This document shows, one piece after another, positions 4,899 to 8,190 of a stretch of 8,190 nt of DNA (the first letter of the stretch is position 1; each line of letters opens with the position of its first letter). This DNA is from Candidatus Rokuibacteriota bacterium. GTDB lineage: Bacteria; Methylomirabilota; Methylomirabilia; Rokubacteriales; CSP1-6. The notes beneath the pieces are model-generated. The model ran no database searches. It had not been told where the DNA came from and saw only the letters and a program-made list of their open reading frames with translations. The stretch spans positions 1 to 8,190 of the forward strand of contig JACQRS010000155.1 in NCBI GenBank assembly GCA_016206385.1. The letters run 5' to 3'. Position numbers and translations under genes: made by a program.

Positions 4899-5018
4899 GG
4901 GCCTCTCCATCGGTTGGGGATTTGAGCCCCGGTCCATATTCACGATCGCGGGCGCCCGTTGCTCGCGACCACCGACCCGTAGGGTCCCAAGGGGCGCGAC
5001 GGAGCCTCTTCTGAAATT
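4899..5018 (-). promoter_or_regulatory. Hairpin-rich 5' leader of the thrC-like operon (candidate cis-regulatory RNA)
   Basis: Between the expected transcription start and the chosen ATG lie about 120 nt with three consecutive stems in the transcript: GACCC-TAC-GGGTC (4974-4986), TCGCG/CGCGA enclosing 13 nt that contain a GGGCGCCC palindrome (within about 4945-4968), and GGGG-CTCAAAT-CCCC (4917-4931). The last is followed directly by the start region. A CTCC in the leader (about 5001-5004) could pair with the GGAG Shine-Dalgarno. I recognise no known riboswitch. It may be a genuine regulatory leader or simply GC-rich folding; homologous leaders would decide. Confidence 0.35.
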
Positions 5019-5024
5019 GCCACT

Positions 5025-5053
5025 ACTTAACACGCACGCAAGCTAAAAGTCAA
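5025..5053 (-). promoter_or_regulatory. Promoter of the thrC-like / MoaD-like / NIL cluster
   Basis: On the minus strand TTGACT (5048-5053, 5 of 6) is followed after exactly 17 nt by TTAAGT (5025-5030, 3 of 6). It begins 6 nt after the stop of the NTPase gene, in a locally AT-richer stretch, the place where a new transcription unit would be expected. The -10 is weak, so this is a plausible rather than firm call. Confidence 0.4.
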
Positions 5054-5059
5054 ATGCTC

Positions 5060-5581
5060 TCATCCGGGCGGGGCGAGTTCGCGTGCGAGACGCCGGGGAA
5101 GCGAGTCGCGGTTGGCCGGCGTCACCTCGAGGAGCCGGACCGCGGGGTGCGCCTTGATCCGGTCGGCCCACGGGTGGGGGGCCGAGAGGATCGTGCCGAG
5201 GACGTCAACGCCGGCCTGGAGCGCCTCCTCGACCGCCGCGCGGAACGCAGGGGCCGCCAGCTCCATCTTCCCGATCTCGTCTATGACGACCAGGCATCCG
5301 GTGCGAACCGCCTCCCGGATCGCCGGGATCCCTACACGGTGCATCGCATTGAGACTCACGCGATACTTCCCGACGCGCGGCGGCCCGACGCGGTCCACCC
5401 GAGCCAGCGTGCTTCGCCGGCCATCAAGCGTCACCAGGGAAAAGCCCGCGCGCTTTCCCCGCTCGCGGATCTCCTCGGTGAAAAACCCTCCCGCGGGGAT
5501 CTGGAGCAGCTCGAGGACGTTTCTGAGGCACGTGGTCTTGCCGACGCCGGGGCGGCCGGTGAGAAGGAACGCCTTTCCCAT
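5060..5581 (-). CDS. THEP1-type P-loop NTPase (NTPase_1 family)
   Basis: This small cytosolic nucleoside triphosphatase (173 aa from the chosen start) resembles the THEP1/NTPase_1 family, which hydrolyses ATP, GTP and other NTPs with low turnover and whose cell role is poorly known. Motifs in order: Walker A GRPGVGKTT (9-17) right at the N-terminus; GGFFTEEIRERGKRAGFSLV (31-50), the family signature; RVDRVGPPRVGKYRVSL; Walker B LVVIDEIGKMEL (97-108) with D101 and E102; VLGTILSAPHPWADRIK; and EVTPANRDSLPRRLA near the C-terminus. ATG 5579-5581 is preferred over the in-frame GTG at 5606-5608. It begins 1 nt after the PhoD-like stop (5583-5585), its N-terminus then matches family members, and coupling to the upstream gene would explain initiation. 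It ends in TGA just before the promoter of the next unit. Why it is coupled to an exported phosphatase is unexplained. Confidence 0.88.
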   Translation of the reverse strand: MGKAFLLTGRPGVGKTTCLRNVLELLQIPAGGFFTEEIRERGKRAGFSLVTLDGRRSTLARVDRVGPPRVGKYRVSLNAMHRVGIPAIREAVRTGCLVVIDEIGKMELAAPAFRAAVEEALQAGVDVLGTILSAPHPWADRIKAHPAVRLLEVTPANRDSLPRRLARELAPPG

Positions 5582-5582
5582 C

Positions 5583-6938
5583 TCATTCCGGGGTGATGGT
5601 GTGCTCACCGCGCATCGTGCCTGAGGCGTCGAAGATCCGGACGGTGAGGCGGTCCCGGTCGATGGTCAGCTGGCCGAAGTTGTCGGTATCTCCCAGGCCG
5701 AAGAGGGAGCGCGGCTTGAGCGTCACGTCCAGCGGCCGGGGTCGCCCGCGGGAGGCTGCGAGCGGGCCGGCAATGAACTCGTGGAAGGCGAAGTCAGGCC
5801 AGGGCTGGTGGCGGATCAGCTCGGCGTGGTGGACGTCGGCGGTGAGCCAGAGAAGATTCCTCACCGTGGCCATCCTGAACTCCCGGAGGAGGGCGTCGCG
5901 CTCCATGGCGAAGCCCGTGGCGGCCTCCTCGGCCAGGCCCCGAGCGTTGGCGCTCGACCAAGAGTCCCGACCGCTCCGCCCCGTCGGGATCGCGAGCGGC
6001 ACGCTGGACACCACGACCTTCCAGAGCGCATCCGAGCTCGTCACCGCCTCCACCAGCCAGCGACGCTGGTCCTGACCCAGCATGGTCTTCCCCGGGCCGT
6101 CGGGCTGGCGGTTGTCGCTCCGGTACTGGCGGGTATCCAGGATGAACAGCTCGAGAAGCTTTCCCCAGCGGACCCGCCGGTAGAGCCGTCCCGGCTCCTC
6201 GGCTGGCGGCAGGACGGGCCAGTAGTCAATGAACGCCTGGCGCCCCACCGCCGTGAGCGGCTCAGTGGTCCCGGCGAAGTTGTTCCGCACCTCGTGGTCG
6301 TCCCAGATGGCGTACACCGACGCGGTCCGGAAGAAAGCCTGGACGTGAGGGTCGGCGCGGTTGTAGCGGTGCTTCTCGCGAAACTCCTCAAGGGTCGTGG
6401 CGATGAAGTCGTAGCCGGGAACCCGTTCGGGCCCTCCGCAGCGGTGGTCGGCGTAGACCGTATCGCCGACGAAGAGGAAAAAATCAGGTTTGACGGTCGC
6501 CATGGCCCGGAAGATCCCGTAGCCGTCCCGGATGTGCCGGCAGTGCGTTCCGCCGCCGAGGTCACCGCTCCAGAGAAAGCTCACCCGCCGGGGATCTGTC
6601 CCGCGCGGCGGCGTCAGGAAACTGCCCTCGACCTGTGCCCCTCCGTGGCGGAGCCGGTAGAGATACCGCGTGGCTGGACGCAGGTCGGCCAGGAGGAGTT
6701 TGCCGGTGAAATCGCGCTCCGAGGAGACCCGCGCTGAAGCGGTGAGCGTGACGCCTCCACCCTCCGGGCGGGCCTCAAGGGTGAGCGGCCCGGCCTCGAA
6801 CCCTCTGGCCCACACGACTGCGCTTTGATCGGTCACCTCCCCCACGGTGACCAGCAGCGGGGAGGCGACCGCCGCGGGGCAAAAGACGACGAGCAGCAGC
6901 GCGAACAGCGCGGTGAGCCCAGTGAGGGAGCGAGTCAA
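5583..6938 (-). CDS. Exported PhoD-like alkaline phosphatase/phosphodiesterase
   Basis: The protein (451 aa) belongs to the PhoD-like metallophosphatase family, enzymes that release phosphate from phosphomonoesters or phosphodiesters outside the cytoplasm. It opens with a signal peptide: short basic n-region MTRSLTG, hydrophobic core LTALFALLLVVFCPAAV and probable cleavage after AVA (about residue 25). No twin-arginine motif is visible, although classical PhoD is Tat-exported, so the Sec route is likelier. A beta-sandwich PhoD_N domain spans about 27-110. The catalytic domain has FLWSGDLGGG (121-130, D126), FVGDTVYADHRCGG (156-169, D159 and Y162), AIWDDHEVRNN (210-220) and TADVHHAEL (367-375, H370 and H371), all expected metal-site motifs. 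The best frame start is TTG 6936-6938, weak and 53 nt after the DinB gene. It stops at TGA, directly coupled to the NTPase. Substrate unknown; no phosphate-regulon box was recognised. Confidence 0.9.
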   Translation of the reverse strand: MTRSLTGLTALFALLLVVFCPAAVASPLLVTVGEVTDQSAVVWARGFEAGPLTLEARPEGGGVTLTASARVSSERDFTGKLLLADLRPATRYLYRLRHGGAQVEGSFLTPPRGTDPRRVSFLWSGDLGGGTHCRHIRDGYGIFRAMATVKPDFFLFVGDTVYADHRCGGPERVPGYDFIATTLEEFREKHRYNRADPHVQAFFRTASVYAIWDDHEVRNNFAGTTEPLTAVGRQAFIDYWPVLPPAEEPGRLYRRVRWGKLLELFILDTRQYRSDNRQPDGPGKTMLGQDQRRWLVEAVTSSDALWKVVVSSVPLAIPTGRSGRDSWSSANARGLAEEAATGFAMERDALLREFRMATVRNLLWLTADVHHAELIRHQPWPDFAFHEFIAGPLAASRGRPRPLDVTLKPRSLFGLGDTDNFGQLTIDRDRLTVRIFDASGTMRGEHTITPE

Positions 6939-6991
6939 CTCAGCTCGGGTATGGCCGTGGAAGCTGGCAGAGCGTGGGCCGGTTGACAGTC

Positions 6992-7462
6992 TTACCGCTC
7001 CACCACGGCGCGGGCGGTCTCGAGCTGGAGCAGGTGCTCGGCGTCATGCTCGGCCACATAGCGCACGTACGCCTCGATGGTGAGCGTACCCCGGGTCGGC
7101 GTGGTCCCGGTCCGTCGCCAGTCCCGATCCTTCAAGCCCTCCAGGAACGCGAGGGTCTCCCCCCGGACCCGGCGGAAGGCAAGAAGGTCAGCGACAACAT
7201 CCCGGGTCTCCGGGACCGCAGCGAAGCCGGTCCGGCTGGAGGCCGAGGAGGGAAAGACCGGCGCCTCCTCGAGGAGCATCCGCTTCAAGCGCGGGAAAAT
7301 CACGTCCCGCTCACCGACGAGGAGGTGGTTCAGGATCTCGCCCATGGACCACTCCCCTTCCCGGGGCCGGCGCGCGAGCTGGCTCGGGGAGAGGCCCCGC
7401 GCCAGCTCGCTGACGCGGTCGGGGGTCCCGCTCAGGCTTTGCAGGAGCTCCCCGCGGGTCAT
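6992..7462 (-). CDS. DinB/YfiT-like four-helix metal-binding protein
   Basis: This 156-residue protein fits the DinB-like superfamily: four-helix bundles that bind a divalent metal through a three-histidine triad and include thiol transferases and many proteins of unknown role. The spaced histidines are visible: H46 in EWSMGEILNHLLVGERDV, and H139 and H143 in RYVAEHDAEHLLQLE. The PREGEWSMGEILNHLLVGE block, in which Trp precedes the first His helix, and the closing AEHDAEHLLQL block are hallmarks. No signal peptide or membrane segment is seen. ATG 7460-7462 lies 3 nt after the SDR stop with GAGG just upstream, so the two are translationally linked. It ends in TAA. Substrate cannot be inferred; a thiol-dependent transferase role is possible but unsupported here. 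Confidence 0.85.
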   Translation of the reverse strand: MTRGELLQSLSGTPDRVSELARGLSPSQLARRPREGEWSMGEILNHLLVGERDVIFPRLKRMLLEEAPVFPSSASSRTGFAAVPETRDVVADLLAFRRVRGETLAFLEGLKDRDWRRTGTTPTRGTLTIEAYVRYVAEHDAEHLLQLETARAVVER

Positions 7463-7465
7463 GCC

Positions 7466-8190
7466 TCACACCAGCGGGTCGTAGCTGAAGTACTGGCCGG
7501 AGGTCTCGAGGGGGACGAGGTGGTGACGCAGTGTGCCCGGAAACATCCCGGCCAGGCGCTCGGGGGTCCAGCCCTCGGCGTGATGGATAGTCCGGATCGG
7601 CCGCATGTGGCAGAAGAGCATGATCTCCTTGCCCCGCACGCCGAAGACCTGCCCGCTCACGTCCTTGGCCTCTTCGGAGGCCAGGTACACCGCCATGGGC
7701 GCGACGTGGGCCGGGGAGAGCTTCTTGAGCTTCTCGACGCGCTGTCGCTGGGCGTCGGTCTCGGCGGGAATCGTGCCGATCATCCGGGTCCATGCGAACG
7801 GCGAAATACAGTTCGCCGTCACGTTGTAGCGGGCCATATCCAGCGCGACGACCCGCGTGAACCCCACGATGCCGAGCTTGGCCGCCGCGTAGTTGGCCTG
7901 GCCCACGTTGCCGACGAGCCCGGAGGTAGAGGTCATGTTGATCAAGCGCCCCCACTTCTTCTCGCGCATGTGCGGCACGGCGGCCCGCGTCACGGCGAAC
8001 GTGCCCTTGAGGTGCGTGTTGATGACACCGTCCCACTCCTCCTCCGTCATGTTGAAGATCATGCGGTCCCGGAGGATGCCGGCATTGTTGACGACGATGT
8101 CGATGCCGCCGAACCGGTCGAGCGCGGTCTGGATGATGGACTGGCCACCCGCCATGGTCGACACCGACTCGTAGTTGGCCGCGGCCTGGC
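7466..8190 (-). CDS. Short-chain dehydrogenase/reductase, N-terminus beyond the window
   Basis: This is a classical-fold NAD(P)-dependent short-chain dehydrogenase. The 5' end, including the TGxxxGxG cofactor motif, is outside the window; about 240 residues are visible. Present are GIDIVVNNAGILRDRMIF (NNAG around 8078-8089), the catalytic serine in NMTSTSG (codon 7928-7930), Tyr and Lys in NYAAAK (Tyr codon 7889-7891, Lys codon 7877-7879), and VTANCISPFAWTRM. The VNNAGILRDRMIFNMTEEEWD block resembles 3-hydroxyacyl-CoA dehydrogenase-type SDRs such as the peroxisomal multifunctional enzyme group. After the usual VYLASEEAKDVSGQVFGVRG end, a further tail of about 50 residues (GKEIMLFCHMRP to YFSYDPLV) extends it, as in the roughly 300-residue subgroup. 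It ends in TGA and leads into the DinB-like gene after 3 nt. Substrate is not determinable. Confidence 0.92.
   Translation of the reverse strand, partial: QAAANYESVSTMAGGQSIIQTALDRFGGIDIVVNNAGILRDRMIFNMTEEEWDGVINTHLKGTFAVTRAAVPHMREKKWGRLINMTSTSGLVGNVGQANYAAAKLGIVGFTRVVALDMARYNVTANCISPFAWTRMIGTIPAETDAQRQRVEKLKKLSPAHVAPMAVYLASEEAKDVSGQVFGVRGKEIMLFCHMRPIRTIHHAEGWTPERLAGMFPGTLRHHLVPLETSGQYFSYDPLV

Noticed and set aside
4940..4975. Resemblance of GGTGGTCGCGAGCAACG in the thrC leader to the T-box antiterminator/antisequestrator motif
   Set aside because: The essential UGGNACC bulge is incomplete (the ACC is missing) and no stem I specifier loop could be recognised, so I do not call a T-box.
4910..4977. 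tRNA-like pattern on the minus strand: GGGG-CTCAAAT-CCCC resembling a T-arm, with GTCGGT and ACCGAT able to pair like an acceptor stem
   Set aside because: The span is only about 68 nt, no 5-bp anticodon stem with a 7-nt loop can be formed, and the T-arm stem is 4 bp. At best a decayed tRNA-like piece; more likely ordinary leader stems.

Overview
The window is GC-rich bacterial chromosome, and every gene I can support lies on the minus strand, so transcription runs from high to low coordinates. Codon use, tight gene packing and clusters of G/C-rich palindromes would suit an uncultured soil or sediment bacterium (for example the Rokubacteria/Methylomirabilota group). That placement is an impression from composition and style, not a demonstrated assignment. 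I see no insertion sequence, phage gene, CRISPR array, tRNA or rRNA, and no gene-free stretch over 300 bases.

In transcription order the upstream block is: a 5'-truncated short-chain dehydrogenase (7466-8190), a DinB/YfiT-like four-helix protein (6992-7462), an exported PhoD-type phosphatase/phosphodiesterase (5583-6938), and a THEP1-type P-loop NTPase (5060-5581) that starts 1 nt after the PhoD stop. After a promoter-like sequence and a roughly 120-nt hairpin-rich leader comes a compact cluster: a zinc-ribbon threonine-synthase-like PLP enzyme (3654-4898), a MoaD/ThiS-like beta-grasp protein ending Gly-Gly-Cys (3363-3641), and a stand-alone NIL-domain protein (3110-3349). This is the most interesting part. 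A PLP beta-replacement-type enzyme, a sulfur-carrier-like protein with one residue after its Gly-Gly, and a domain tied to methionine/homocysteine metabolism together suggest protein-thiocarboxylate-dependent sulfur amino-acid synthesis. That function is an inference.

Downstream, after a 156-nt gap with nested inverted repeats, is a class I/II aminotransferase (from 2953). Its frame is cut by a single TAG at 1865-1867. The same frame then continues for 25 typical family residues, including the substrate-carboxylate arginine, to a TGA at 1787-1789. A cluster of five adjacent hairpins (1689-1799) separates it from an MOFRL-family glycerate 2-kinase (349-1683). The last of these hairpins may loop out to bring a Shine-Dalgarno to the kinase GTG start. 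The window ends in the first 70 codons of rlmN (1-212), preceded by a TTGACA/TATTCT promoter placed so close that the transcript may be nearly leaderless.

Stop codons seen are TAA (2), TGA (4) and TAG (at the end of the threonine-synthase-like and NIL genes). TAG is therefore an ordinary stop here, which makes the aminotransferase TAG a mutation, an assembly error or a local readthrough event rather than a genome-wide code change.
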